Source of the DNA: Siphonodentalium dalli
Lineage: Eukaryota; Mollusca; Scaphopoda; Gadilida; Siphonodentaliidae
Direction: 5' to 3'
Assembly: GCA_032622095.1 (NCBI GenBank)
Contig: CP136065.1
Span: 244,029,474 to 244,093,473 of the forward strand
Length of the DNA stretch: 64,000 nucleotides
The notes beneath the pieces were generated by a model. That model worked only from the letters and a program-made list of their open reading frames with translations. It did not search any database and was not told the origin of the DNA. Shown piece after piece: positions 10,619 to 21,769 of the stretch (position 1 is the first letter of the stretch; every line of letters begins with the position of its first letter). The translations under genes were made by a program, and so were the position numbers.

Positions 10619-11100
10619 TTAACTTGATTTTATTATGTCGTATCTGATTTCTGTTAGAACACGTCCCATCATGTTCTCACCGCGCCAATTTTTCGGATTC
10701 TTAGCCAACTCGTTATCAGATGACATACCAATTCCCCATGTAAGATCAAATATACTTGATTCACCAAGCTGTTTTGGATATGATTTAATCGATGCATTCT
10801 TTAAATCTTCATTTTGTTTAAATTTCTCTATATTTCCTGTTTTTATTATATCGACAGCTACATTCATCCATAATTTTCTATTGAAATTTTTAACTATTTT
10901 CCCAATTCGTTTTTGCATATAAGCCTCAGTTTTAGTCATAATATAACAAGCTCTTTCTACATCGCCGAAAAATATAGCTTTTGTTGGTAATACTGTTCTA
11001 CACAATTATACCATATTCGACATATTTCAAATTCGCATGGATAAAAATTTGAAAATTTGTTTCCTTCGCCGTAAAACAACTCTACTCCTCTGTCGCCCAT
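10619..11100 (-). pseudogene. NADAR/YbiA-family protein, one frameshift
   Basis: NADAR proteins act on N-glycosidic bonds of ADP-ribose-related or riboflavin-pathway substrates. Start ATG at 11100. The N-terminus has FYGEGNKFSNFYPCEF and VEQYYQQK, the classic NADAR opening; the remainder has KFKQNEDLK, DLTWGIGMS and NWRGENMMGRVLTEIR, including the WGIG and GxNxxGxxL signatures. A single-base deletion near 10980 shifts the frame between these halves. The length (~160 codons) is normal for the family. It lies between the PC4-like gene and a terminal repeat, pointing to a Polinton cargo gene. Some bacterial NADARs remove ADP-ribose from DNA; any such role here is inference. Confidence 0.8.
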
Positions 11101-11159
11101 GCTGATTTTTCATTGTTCAAGATCCTATCTAATTCAGCGAAGACCATTGCGTCTGCACA

Positions 11160-11475
11160 AAGCTAATTCTTATATATCTGTCATTCAATTATACCTCCCG
11201 CTAGATAAATCACTGACCCGATCAATAACTTATTTCTCATTCGAAACATTTTCAATGACCCGATTCATTTTTGTATACTCTATCAATGACATCCATTTGT
11301 TATCCTACTGTTCGATAATTTAGACCTCCCGCTAGATTATACACTGACCCATTCAAAAGTTTATCAATACAGTCATTAAATTCAATGACCCGATTCATTC
11401 TTGTATCGATGACATGTTTTCCCTTTAAATCCATTGTGAACCTTCATCAGTAACATGTATTTAAATTCAATTGTT
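11160..11475 (-). repeat. Truncated Polinton terminal repeat, element Z
   Basis: Similar to 2690-2955 and, inverted, to 20210-20500, with GACCCGAT at 11215, 11257 and 11387. Its outer ~130 bp is missing: similarity ends at CAATTGTTTT near 11475 and capsid-gene sequence begins at once. It sits 60 bp upstream of the NADAR start codon, so it could act as that gene's promoter. Confidence 0.6.
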
Positions 11476-11480
11476 TTACG

Positions 11481-12399
11481 CCTAACCCGTATTACGCATA
11501 CAAAGCGTATCTGAAGGTAATTCAGGAATATGGTGATGAAAGTTATAGACGACAGCTTGGCACTAAATTGTTCTACACCGACCGAAGTGGACACATGGAT
11601 ATAGCTGATACCAAAGGCCATAATACTGGACTGGTGGAGCGAAGCAAAACATTGAGTGAGAGTAAATCTTTTGAAGTTGAAGGTCCAATTTACAGTGATT
11701 TATGTAATCTTGATAGATATATTTTGAACCAAGTTGATGTACAATTGAATCTATATCGCAACCGACCATCGTTTTATTTAATGAGCGTAGTTGCGAATCC
11801 AGCATACGACATACAAATAGAAGATATTGTCTTCAAGGCATGTAAAGTACGTGTCAGTTTCGCTGTCATATTTGGACAGGCACATATGTTAAAATCGGTC
11901 AATGCAAAATACCCATTTACTAAAAGTGATATCAAATTACATTCCGTACCCTCCGGGCAAATGCATTTTGTATGGGATAACGTCTGGACCGCTGCCAAAC
12001 CCAAGAAGATGACACTCGCATTTTGCAACAGTGAAGCAACCTCCGGCTCATGGACACTTAATCCCTACAATTTCGCTAATTTCGATGTAACTAGCATATC
12101 AATTTTAGCTGATGGCATACCGGTAGATGGTTCACCTTTAAAATTTGGTTATGTGAATCTACTTCGAGGAAATGGTTTATGGCAAAACAGAATGTCAAAC
12201 TGCATTGATCGGGAAGAATTTGAAGATGGGTTTTGCATATATTCTATCAATATAAAACACAACTTTATTAAAATCGGCAAACATTCGTATTGATGTACAG
12301 TTTGGAACAGCTCTTGGCAAGACAACTACATGTGTTGCCGTCAGTGAATTCCCAGCTTATTTTGAAATAACGCAAAACAGAGAAATTATATTTGAATGA
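11481..12399 (+). pseudogene. Polinton major capsid protein (double jelly-roll), 5'-truncated with frameshift
   Basis: Largest capsid copy here. It starts in frame at NPYYAYKAYLKVIQEYG without a start codon, then KLFYTDRSGHMD, the first strand set (YLMSVVANPAYDIQIEDI), AKYPFTKSDIKLHSVPSG, LNPYNFANFDVTSISILADG and LWQNRMSN. At ~12255 a deletion relative to the 3.5 kb fragment shifts the frame; the next frame carries the expected C-terminus (IRIDVQFGTALGKTTT, then EFPAYFEI) to TGA 12397-12399. Related proteins are labelled F54H12.2-like in animal genomes. The N-terminal ~100 or more residues are missing because the copy is fused to a terminal repeat. The stop overlaps the start of the next ATPase as ATGA. 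Confidence 0.8.
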
Positions 12400-12715
12400 A
12401 TAAAAAAAAGTGCGAACATGGTGATAATAAATGGTGGATAAGGAACAGCTTGCTACTATTTCGATCGCCCTCTAATATACTAATAAATGGACCTAGTCAG
12501 AGCGGGAAAACTTATTTTGTGAAGAAAATTCTACAGAATAAAGATGGAATGTTCGACAAGAAGATGGAGTCTATTATGTATTGTTACACTGCTTGGCAAC
12601 CACTATACACCACAATGGGAAAGACGTGATTTTCCATCGTGGACTTCCATCAATGGAAACTGCAAAAATGGTTAAAATCAAATGACAAGGAGCACAAGAT
12701 CATCATTCGAATAAG
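12396..12715 (+). pseudogene. Polinton packaging ATPase, second lineage, truncated before Walker B
   Basis: Begins at ATG 12396, overlapping the capsid stop. Shows Walker A GPSQSGKT, IMYCYTAWQPLYTTM and, after a frameshift near 12625, FHRGLPSMET; after a second shift, KWLKSNDKEHKIII. The similarity stops exactly where the Walker B aspartates should follow. It differs clearly from the ATPases at 7.1 and 21.1 kb, so at least two Polinton lineages are mixed in the window. Confidence 0.7.
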
Positions 12716-13555
12716 ATTTATAAAACCAAAATAAATCCTAAACGGTTGAAGGAAATGGACTAGAGGAAGCATCACTACTCAAAAGACGCTGTGGCGACAA
12801 TCAACCCAGTGGCCAGAATATTGTTTTCGCCTGTGGACAGCGAAAGAAAACCCTCTTTGGAATCTCTCATGGGATCACTTAATGTGAGTTGCGGAAATTC
12901 CACTCCTGAAGCCAAATTGCAGTGTTACAGATGACATCAATGTTCTGTGTGAGCTGCGATAGAGGAAACAACTCGAGACCAATTTACCAATTCCACTTGG
13001 AGGGATCAGCTAATTGGGCGGCTAACTGGTTCTAGTGCTCACAGTTTTCTGACAAAGGCAAGAAAGTTGAACAGTGGCCATGCTGTCAATATTAACAGTG
13101 TTGTTTCAGTAATTATGGGTAAAACACATGTCAACCCTGAACTCCCTGCACTGAAGTATGGTCGCAGAATGGAGCCTGCTGCGAGAGGACAATATGCTGC
13201 TGTTGTCACGAGGAATGGATACAAGAACTTGAAAGTCAGAAAATGTGGTTTCTTTATTGACCCTCAAAACATTTACATGGGAGCGAGTCCTGACGCATTT
13301 GTGTCATGTGATTGTTGCACCACCGGAATTCTGGAAATTATATGTCCACTGGGAATTTCTCACACCGACACAAAGAAGTGCCCACCTTCATAGCTTGTCA
13401 AGCCAAAGAGGTATGTAATATGTATCTTAGTTATGATACATGTACAAAATATTGATCTTCAGAGCATACACATAGAGTATTTGAAAATACGAAGCGTTTG
13501 TGAAGTAAATTTACTATTTCTTTCACACATAATCGACATATATATATATATATAT

Positions 13556-14465
13556 ATATACTAGAAGGTGACCCGACTTCGTCCGGGCTTTGACCTTGAA
13601 TTGTCTATTTTGAAGGCCAAGGTCAAGTGGGGTCACGATTTGACCCGTCCAAAACACAGTGCCCGAACAAAAGTACCCGACAAAAGTACCCGTCGAAATC
13701 CATCCGGTTTTACCCGATTTGACCTTGAATTGACCATTTTGAAGGTCAAGGTCAGGTGGGGTCAAACACCAACACCCCAAAAATGGTGGAAATCGGCCCA
13801 GCGGATACCGGGAAATCGGCCCAGCGGATACCGAGATACCCTATGCATAAAATTGCGTCCGTAAAAATCCGCCAGTTTAACCCGATTTGAAAACAAGCCT
13901 CATATACACACGCTCATTAATTATCAAGTTTCAACGTAAAGATAAATTACCATCGGTGCCCGAGATATCGCCAAGACGTCTGAAACAGTCAAATGCATCG
14001 GCCGGAGAAGAGTTAACGTGATCTAACTTTATGACCTCTAACGACGTCATAGAAGTTACGCATTGTTTTTACCCTGATAGAAGATCGTACCACTTCTTCT
14101 TAATAATTGAGTCAGATAACTAAAACGGATACATACATATTATATATCGTTGGAAAGAGGAAACACGAAAGATTCTCATAGTGTCATTATTATGACTGGC
14201 ATGTTATTATTCGCGCTGTTTCGAATCGATTTGTAAGCACCGAACTGAAATATATTAGCGCAAAACGGCGTAAAAACAGATTTGACCTCGGCACGTGAAA
14301 AGTTGACCTCGCACGGACAAATTAATAGGCCTATGTTGCTCCTGGCCCGAAAATACCCCCACATACCAAGTTTCATCGAAATCGGCTGGGCCATTTTCGA
14401 GTCCATCGATTACACACAAACACACACACAAACACACAAACAGATCTTCCAAAATATATAATAGA
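13556..14465. repeat. Interspersed repeat in the YqaJ intron
   Basis: Starts after a TA microsatellite with CTAGAAGGTGACCCGACTTC and ends in a CA-rich tract before AATATATAATAG. It contains two ~45 bp direct repeats built on TTTGACCTTGAATTG and AAGGTCAAGGTCA, and a 23 bp tandem duplication (GGAAATCGGCCCAGCGGATA). The TCATCGAAATCGGCTGGGCC segment is of a kind common in marine invertebrate short repeats. No coding capacity. Confidence 0.6.
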
Positions 14466-15147
14466 TATATAGTTGCAAGTATGTATGTATCGACATATAT
14501 ATATCTATATATGTCTGTATATATATCTATATATGCTTGAATTTAAACTGTACTTATAAATATAGTATGATTAATTCGAATCAATACATTTTGTTTTCTT
14601 AACCCATTTTGAATTTTTTAAATTAAAGTTTCTATAATTTTTGAATAAATGTATCTTATCATTGAGTCACATTGTTAATACATCAACATGTACTGGTACT
14701 ACCCCTCTATTTCATGACATTGACTGTCTGGTAGTTTATTGGTCACTCATTTAGTATGGTTATATTTTATGCTTCTCCATCTACATGTATATGCAAATGT
14801 CAGTCCTCATTTCCTATGGTACATGCATCCACTTAGTTAATTTAAGACATGCAGTTTAATATGATAATGAGGGTAGGCTTTGTGTGACATAAGATGTTGA
14901 AACAGGAATGAGTAGGAACTACTAATATTAGGAGGAACTACTATTGGGGTGGGTGTATTTGTGGGTTATGTATTGTATCCATTCATCTCCACAACTCAAG
15001 TGATGTAGCATACATTGGCAATATTAATGTAGTTCAGACAAATTGTGAAAAAAAATGATAATTCTGTTCTGTTTAAAGAGCAATATATTTTGGACATATA
15101 ACAATATTATTATACAACAGATTAATAAATATTTTTGTATTCAATAG
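14466..15147. other. Remainder of YqaJ intron 1, no gene seen
   Basis: AT-rich sequence with TA-rich runs at the left end. It ends in the acceptor TTCAATAG before exon 2. Confidence 0.5.
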
Positions 15148-16988
15148 TGATAAACTACAACTGAAAGAAAGTCACGAGTATCACACTCAGGTCCTAACAC
15201 AACTGGCTGTGACTGTTACGATTGGTGGGACTTCTTTATCTACACAAGCCATGGATACCACATTGAGAGAATGCCCCGCGATCCCTATGCAGAGAACATA
15301 TTAGAAGTACAGCAGGCTGCTCAAATGGTGTTCACCAAGTTCATATTGCCAATACTTCGCCTGACTGACGATGGTGAGTATACCAGACTATACTAGAAAA
15401 TTATTTGTGTTTTGGGCTATCAAACTTACAAACCAAAAACGGTTTCCGATCTGAGAGATAAAATATGCTTTCAAGACTTATAGCAGCATGTGTGAATTCT
15501 AAGTCGCGAAAGGGTCAGTTATCATTACATTGAAATATTTGCATATAATACCATTACCATTATATCAAAATTTGAAAGTAATTCATTACCATTACTATTA
15601 CATGCCAACGTAATGCATTACCATTACATTTTGACAATTTATTTGGTTTGAAAAATTTAAACAAATATCTTCTGTTATATAAACTTGATACATCAACAGT
15701 GATCAAAGAATACAAATTATCTTGATGCTTGCACTGGAAAACTAATGCGCTATCTCAGATGGGTCTTCATGCTACATATGAACATGCATGTCCCAGCTGG
15801 CATGTCAAAATGATGATGAAGGAATAACATACTTTTTGATGACATGATGAACTAATGACGAATGTGATCACCTAGCCAACCTAATCTATCAGTATAAATC
15901 ATATTTCCTTGAATTTGTTGTTAGTTTAAACATATGTATTGCATATAGAAGCATAGCAATGGGATTGGGGTAAAGTTATCAAAACATTACATTTCATTTG
16001 TTGTTCACACTATGGTCAACATAAGTTCATGAGCATGGACTATAAGTACTGCAAAATGTAATGCCATTAGCCAATTACTTGGGTTTTCGGGCAAGTAATG
16101 CATTACTGCATTACATGTAATGCAAAACAAGTTCAGTCACACATTGCATGGGTCCGATATACCAAATTTGGTTCTGAGCCGATAAAAAATGTTTGAGTTA
16201 TCACACCATGTGTACTATGGGTACACATAAAATTAGAGTTAGCTGAAATGTCATGTTCTTTTTTTCTCCAGATGTGATACTCCTCAGCTCTGATTCTGAT
16301 GATCCAATTCCATCAAAGAATATGCTTACTGCAAATGATCACACCAGTAATAGTATGGATAAGCCTCCTCCAGCAAAGAAGAGGAAACTGAGGAATAAGG
16401 TGGTAAAGCCCAAAAATGGACCCATATATCTATGTGGACTGTGTCAAAAACCATGTACAGACATGAGTGATAACGATGCTAATGACGTAGATCGTAGTGT
16501 GGGATGTGACAAATGTTACCAATGGTTTCACTGGGAATGTGTTGGTTTTGATGGACCGGTAGTGGATGAGGATGATGATGATCGGCTGTGTGAGCATTGT
16601 TTGCTGATGGTTTGAAAACATTACAATAACCATATAGTACTAATGTATATATACATATTGAAAGTCATTATTGATATTCATGTGCCAGTTCCATGCAAAT
16701 ATAGACAGAACGTAATACATGTACTATGTGTTGGAATTGAAGTTTTTATTTATTTAATTATATACATGTAGTTTTTATTATATGATTACATGTATATGAT
16801 CATAAGTTCATAAGTGATCATAAGTGATGAACTATCAAATCTTGGAACTCAAAATTAACCTCCAATTCGATATATACAGATAATGATACCTTGCTATATG
16901 GAAGAGTACTCATGAAATACATTTTATACTGTTGAATTTGACTTTGTACTTTATTCAATCCCAAAATATTCAAGAGTATGACCAAAAC

Positions 16989-18470
16989 CTATTGTCCAAC
17001 AAGATGTGGAAGCAGATTACATAATGCCACACAAACAATAACAATGTCATCCAGAATGGGAACAAGCCTAATTGGCACAGTGTTTCTAAGTATAGCAAAC
17101 CATTTCATCCTGCCAATAGCTCTTTCAACATGTATCCTGTCATTTGCTATTTTCTTAGTCTTCGAAACATCCGGGGCTGTTTGTTGAACCCATCCAGAAC
17201 TTGGTGGGGGGATTTCAAGTTTTGCATAGCACATTAGGAGTTCTGCGTTTATAGTAAATCCACGATCTGCAAGGATAACGTCGCCTGGATCAACCAGATC
17301 AAGGAAACCAGACTCATTCACTATATGTTTATCTGACGTTCTCCCTCCCCAACCATCAGATAAGAAGCTGATAATCCCATTAGGAGCTATTCCAACTAGA
17401 TATTTTGCAGTGTTATGTTTTTTGTAGTCCGACCATGTATGTGCTTGCAACTCCGTGTGTCGGGGGCGATCAATGAACACTTATGTACAGTCCACTGTGC
17501 ACTGTTAACCTGTCAGGCCAGAATACCATTGGTTTCAATTCTGTTGCCAGAAAGCCAATCCAGGTGTTGATTATCTGGGAGCATGTTCCTTCGCTGATCT
17601 CAAATAGCGCACATAGAAAGTCATTGGTGACATCAAGGCGTAGCTTCATTAGGACCAGCACAAGTTCTTCTTTACACGTCAATTTTCTTTTCGGTCCAAA
17701 CCTCTTAGGATCTTTTTGAACCTGCGCTGGACTTTGGTGCTGGTGAACCCAACTTGTTTGCACCCAGCCGAGTATCGCATTTTGGTGCCTTTTCCGATAG
17801 GTGATTCGTCAGTGATTGCAGAGCGTCGACCGTTGGTATTCCAGTATTTAGACGAACACTGGCATCCGTTGCAATGAATTTGTTGATGTTTGAATTAGAT
17901 TTTTTAGGTTGAGATAGTTTGTTTAATAAGTTCTGATACTTGAGTTTCTTTATTTCACTGTTGAGTTGATCACAGTTATCACATTCTGGTTTGTTCATAT
18001 CGGTAGTTGTATAATCATGATCGACGTGATCTTCTATTGGAATGGTATCTGGATTCAGTTGTATATTTACATTTGTCTCTTTTGTAGATTTGTTGATTTT
18101 CTTGGCAGTAGACACTCTCTATGTAGGGGCTTTCTGTGATTGTTTTGGGGAACTCAGGCAATATCCCATATGCAATACAGGATTTGGAAATCGGACGGTT
18201 GGCTGTAAATCCGGAAAAATGTCTCGAACATACACGAGAATAGCGTTGTGGTGTCCAATTCCGTCCAGTCTTGACATCTTTCATGTTCAGTAGTTGAACC
18301 CATTTCGACCTGGCTGAAGAATCATTTTCCTCTGTTGGAAAGGGGTGCAGGATAAATGGTGGTAGACACACACACTGACCCATTCTTTTCTTGTACCCTG
18401 GGTCAACTAAACAGTCAACCTTTTTCCATTTGTTTAGACCATATTCCCCATTTCCACAACCTTGAACTGC
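16989..18470 (-). pseudogene. THAP-domain DDE transposase (DDE_Tnp_4)
   Basis: Cut-and-paste transposase of the element. N-terminus: a THAP zinc finger beginning CAVQGCGN, with HPFPTE, KWVQLL and CSRHF. A middle piece holds a coiled Lys-rich linker (EIKKLKYQNLLNKL). A helix-turn-helix region follows (LTCKEELVLVLMKLRLDV, CALFEISEGTCSQIINTWI). The catalytic domain has the first Asp in VDCT, the second in ILADRGF and the Glu in HVERAIGR, with GISPNG-like GIAPNG and GWGGRTSDKHI between. Damage: no in-frame ATG for the THAP start, frameshifts near 18117, 17730 and 17500, and TAA at 17483-17481 two codons after the first catalytic Asp. Confidence 0.8.
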
Positions 18471-18800
18471 ACAAAACGGTCATTTTTTAATTACTAATTA
18501 GCGGAAACAAAAAGAAAAGTACACATCGAGCATTCAATCAGAATTATTTGGGTCACCTATTGAACGTGGAACTGGAATTTATTTACAAAATAGTTTACAA
18601 AATTATTGAAAATACATTATTTTTACCAGCAGAAGTCGGCTAAACCCCCTATTGATGTGTAAAATATACCAAAATTGTGTACTTATCCTGATTGTCACAA
18701 AATGACTGTTGTCCTGATGTTGTTTGTGTGCTTTGACACTTGACCCGGAAATGGACATCTAGAGCTGGGAAGCTGCGCACACGGAACTCCGAGCTCGCTT

Positions 18801-20074
18801 ATTCAGATCGAACAGAAGTGTTTTACAGCATGACGCATAACCTGGTGCATAACACGTTAACCATACTTCAAATCGTCAGTAGAAGATGAAGCATTTAACC
18901 GCATATATGTGAACAAGTATAGTGACTAGCCTTGTAGAAAACGATGTCATGAAGTTTGTTAAGCTAGCAGACCACACAAATCCAATCTAAATTCATAATG
19001 CTAACTTGGTTGTCCAATGGCGATCCAACCACTACAAACGCTCTTTATACGCACACATGTGTCAGTAAACGCTCCTTAAACTGTGGCATTCATTGTTTGG
19101 TTACTGGCGGTGAAGTCCATTGTTAAAAATAAACGCTCTTTTTGTGTTTTGTTATAATTGTAAACGCTCTTTTACAGCTATACTGGACAAGTCCCTCATC
19201 CTATTCATGTTATTGTTGGGACGCGGGTCAGACAAGAAGGCATTATTTCGCAGAATAATGTATGACCTCGTGTGTTGTTTGGTGTGGTTTTTTCGGAACA
19301 CCTGGAAATCATTTTACCTGGACCAACACCATTTTCCTATCTACCTACAAAACATTCATTAAATGTTTGACACAATTCCGATCGAACTGAAGAATTGTTT
19401 TACAGTATGACGCATAACCTGGTGTATAACACGTTAACCATCCTTGAAATCGTCAGTAGGAGATAAAAATGAAGCAATTTACCACATATATGTGAACAAG
19501 TATAGTCACTAGCCTTGTAAAAAACGATGTCATGAAGTTTGTTGACCTAGCGGACCACATAAATCCAATCTCAATTCATAATGCTAACTTGGTTGTCCAA
19601 TGGCGATCCAACCACTACAAACGATCTTTATGTATACACATGTGTGAGCAAACGCTCCTTAAGCTATGACATTCATTGTTGGTTACTGGTTTGGTCCATT
19701 GTTAAAAACAAACGCTCTTTTTGTGTTTTGTTATAATTGTAAACGCTCTTTTACAGCTATACGGGACACGCCCCTCGTCCTATTCATGTTATTGTTGGGA
19801 CTCGGGTCAGGAAAAAAAGCGTTATTTTGCAGCATAATGTGTGACCACGTATATTGATTTTTATGTGTTGTTTTGTGTGATTTTTGCGTAACCTGGAAAT
19901 CATTTTACCTGAAATGACACCATTTTCCTATTTACCTACAAACATTCATTAAATGTTTGACATAATTCAGATCCCACAGAAGTGTTTTACAGCATGTCGC
20001 ATAACCTGGTGTATAACGCATTAACCATCCTCAAATCGTCAGTAGGAGATAACGATGAAGCAATTTACCACATA
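18801..20074. repeat. Tandem satellite, unit ~570-590 bp, 2.2 copies
   Basis: Units begin at about 18801, 19373 and 19965 with GTTTTACAGCATGACGCATA-type sequence and share CCAATGGCGATCCAACCACT and repeated AAACGCTCTTT motifs. The third copy is cut after 109 bp where AGTAGTATATAAGG begins. The unit has no coding frame of note. Confidence 0.8.
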
Positions 20075-20745
20075 AGTAGTATATAAGGAGCTGTCTCGCC
20101 CCCACTCGAGGTGGAACCGTGGAAACAATGTTGATATCACGCGTTGCTATGTTGTGTTGTTATGGCGTGTTTATATTTAAAGGTAGACAATGGAAATAAA
20201 AGGGAAAACAATTGAATTTTAAATACATGTTATTGATGAAGGTCCACAATGGATTTAAAGGGAACACATGTCATCGATACAAGAATGAATCATCGGGTCA
20301 TTGAATTTAATGACTGTATTGCTAAGCTTTTGAATGGTCAGTGTATAATCTAGCGGGAGGTCTAAATTATGGAACAGTAGGATAACAAATGGATGTCATT
20401 GATAGAGTATACAAAAATGAATCGGGTGATTGAAAATGTTTCGAATGAGAAATAAGTTATTGATCGGGTCAGTGATTTATCTAGCGGGAGGTCTATTTTT
20501 CAATGGAAGAGTATTATCAAACAAGATGGCTATCAGATCGGTTTGAGATTGAGGTAAATGGATGTCATTGATAGAGTATACAAAAATGAATCAGGTGATT
20601 GAAAATGTTTCGAATGAATCGGGTTATTGAATTGAATGACTGCATTGATTGAAAATGTTTCGAGTGAGAAATAAGTAATTTGATCGGGTCAACGATTATA
20701 TCGAGGGAGGTCGGGAATGTGAATAATCAGCAATGAGCATTAGTT
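20075..20745 (+). repeat. Polinton terminal inverted repeat, element Y, inserted in the satellite
   Basis: Terminus AGTAGTATATAAGG at 20075 directly follows CCACATA of satellite copy 3, where copies 1 and 2 continue CCACATATATGTG. The block is the reverse complement of 2600-3081 and contains ATCGGGTC at 20292, 20463 and 20693. The inner edge (about 20700-20740) matches the sequence just upstream of the polymerase gene of element X. A 6 bp target duplication CACATA is predicted, but the far end is not in the window. Confidence 0.65.
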
Positions 20746-20857
20746 GCGTCTCTGTATTCTCGGTTTGAGTAGCGTTATTTCTCTTTTGTGGTTTCTGCTC
20801 ACAAATTGCTTATCACAAAGTGTTATCTTCTTTTGGTTTAACAGAAAGTGATATCGT

Positions 20858-21567
20858 TCATTCGATAACAGAATCATTTTCTTCACCTACATACCCGCGG
20901 CTCGCTATACCATTATGATATATATTATCTTATATGCACTGATGTATAATAGTATCTTCATCGGGAAATATTTTCGTTCTCACACGATAATCATCTATAC
21001 CGACGGGTGAACAATCTAAAATTAAATATCCAAATTTCTTTGAGGTTGCATCTCTATATGCCTAGATAATAAATTTACCTTTTCCTAAAAAGGCTTGGCG
21101 CGCCAAACATTGTAATTGAGTTACATCACGTGGATTGTTCATAAATACATTGATATGGGTGTTCAAATTTATAGTTCTTCCATGGCGACCCTTGTTGACT
21201 TGGTTTTGATTCAAATAAATAATTGAGAGATTGCGATTATGCATTCCTTTAGCGAACAGACATTCCATTTCTTTTGATGATGTTGCAGCTTCCATTACAT
21301 CATCTAGTATAACCACGTTGCATATAACGGGATATGAGATGTCTCCTAATTTTCCTTCAGTAGGAATACCCTCGTGAAATCTAACAAAGGGTAATTTTCT
21401 CGCCATTTCATCGTATATAGGCCGGTACATTCCATAGCAATACGAAATACGTTCTGGTGGCTTAATAAACATATCTTTATTTTTTAATAATCGATATAGC
21501 CAAGTTGTCTTCCTGAACACGTCGCCCCCGTAATCGAAATAGACGTGTTGCTCTCGATAGGATACAT
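20858..21567 (-). pseudogene. Polinton packaging ATPase, copy 2, frameshift in Walker A
   Basis: Near-identical to the ATPase at 6919-7629, same strand. From ATG 21567 the frame breaks in the Walker A motif: one base of the GGAAAGACA run is missing, at the lysine codon. Beyond that it keeps ISYCYGMYRPIY, FHEGIPTEG, VVILDDVME and NTHINVFMNNPRD. It carries the same TAG after GKFII (21064-21062) as copy 1, then the conserved tail, which has an extra TAA here. Shared flanks on both sides (20760-21960 versus 6840-7990) show a segmental copy. Confidence 0.85.
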
Positions 21568-21769
21568 ACTGTAATAACTCCTCACAAATCCCGAATAATA
21601 TATTTATATAGGGGATGAACTCTACCTCTATGGCGGAAACCACGTGATATGTGGTGCTCAGAGGTTAGGTTCAAACTCGTCGATACTGTTTGATTTGCTC
21701 GAGCTGGGAGTTCTAACCTAATGCGAGGCATTATGAAGTATAACTAATATTAATTGGATATTTAGGGGT

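Larger units (their letters stand above)
12740..16615 (+). pseudogene. YqaJ-type exonuclease with C-terminal PHD finger, three exons
   Basis: Exon 1 (to 13410, donor GTATGT): DAVATINPVARILFSPVD, then TWRDQLIGRLTGSSAH, NPELPALKYGRRMEP, MGASPDAFVSC and LEIICP. These are YqaJ nuclease motifs: D in GASPD and the ExK motif. Here the lysine of EIKCP is isoleucine, which should abolish cleavage. Exon 2 (15148-15373, donor GTGAGT): KESHEYHTQVLTQLAVT, DFFIYTSHGYHIERM. Exon 3 (16272-16615): a SUMO-interaction-like VILLSSDSDD, a basic nuclear signal (AKKRKLR), and a Cys/His pattern (CGLCQKPC, GCDKCYQWFHWEC, CEHC) typical of a PHD finger. An in-frame TAG near 13391 and a frameshift in exon 2 mark decay. 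The region before 12955 is weakly supported. Confidence 0.75.
12730..18800. mobile_element. ISL2EU-like DNA transposon (YqaJ nuclease plus THAP/DDE transposase), decayed
   Basis: ISL2EU elements of eukaryotes encode an IS4-type DDE transposase and a YqaJ-type exonuclease. Here a plus-strand YqaJ gene and a minus-strand THAP-DDE_Tnp_4 gene converge with their ends 370 bp apart, with nothing else between. Boundaries are estimates: the left one is where the ATPase similarity ends, the right one the start of the satellite. I could not find matching terminal inverted repeats by eye. Confidence 0.6.
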
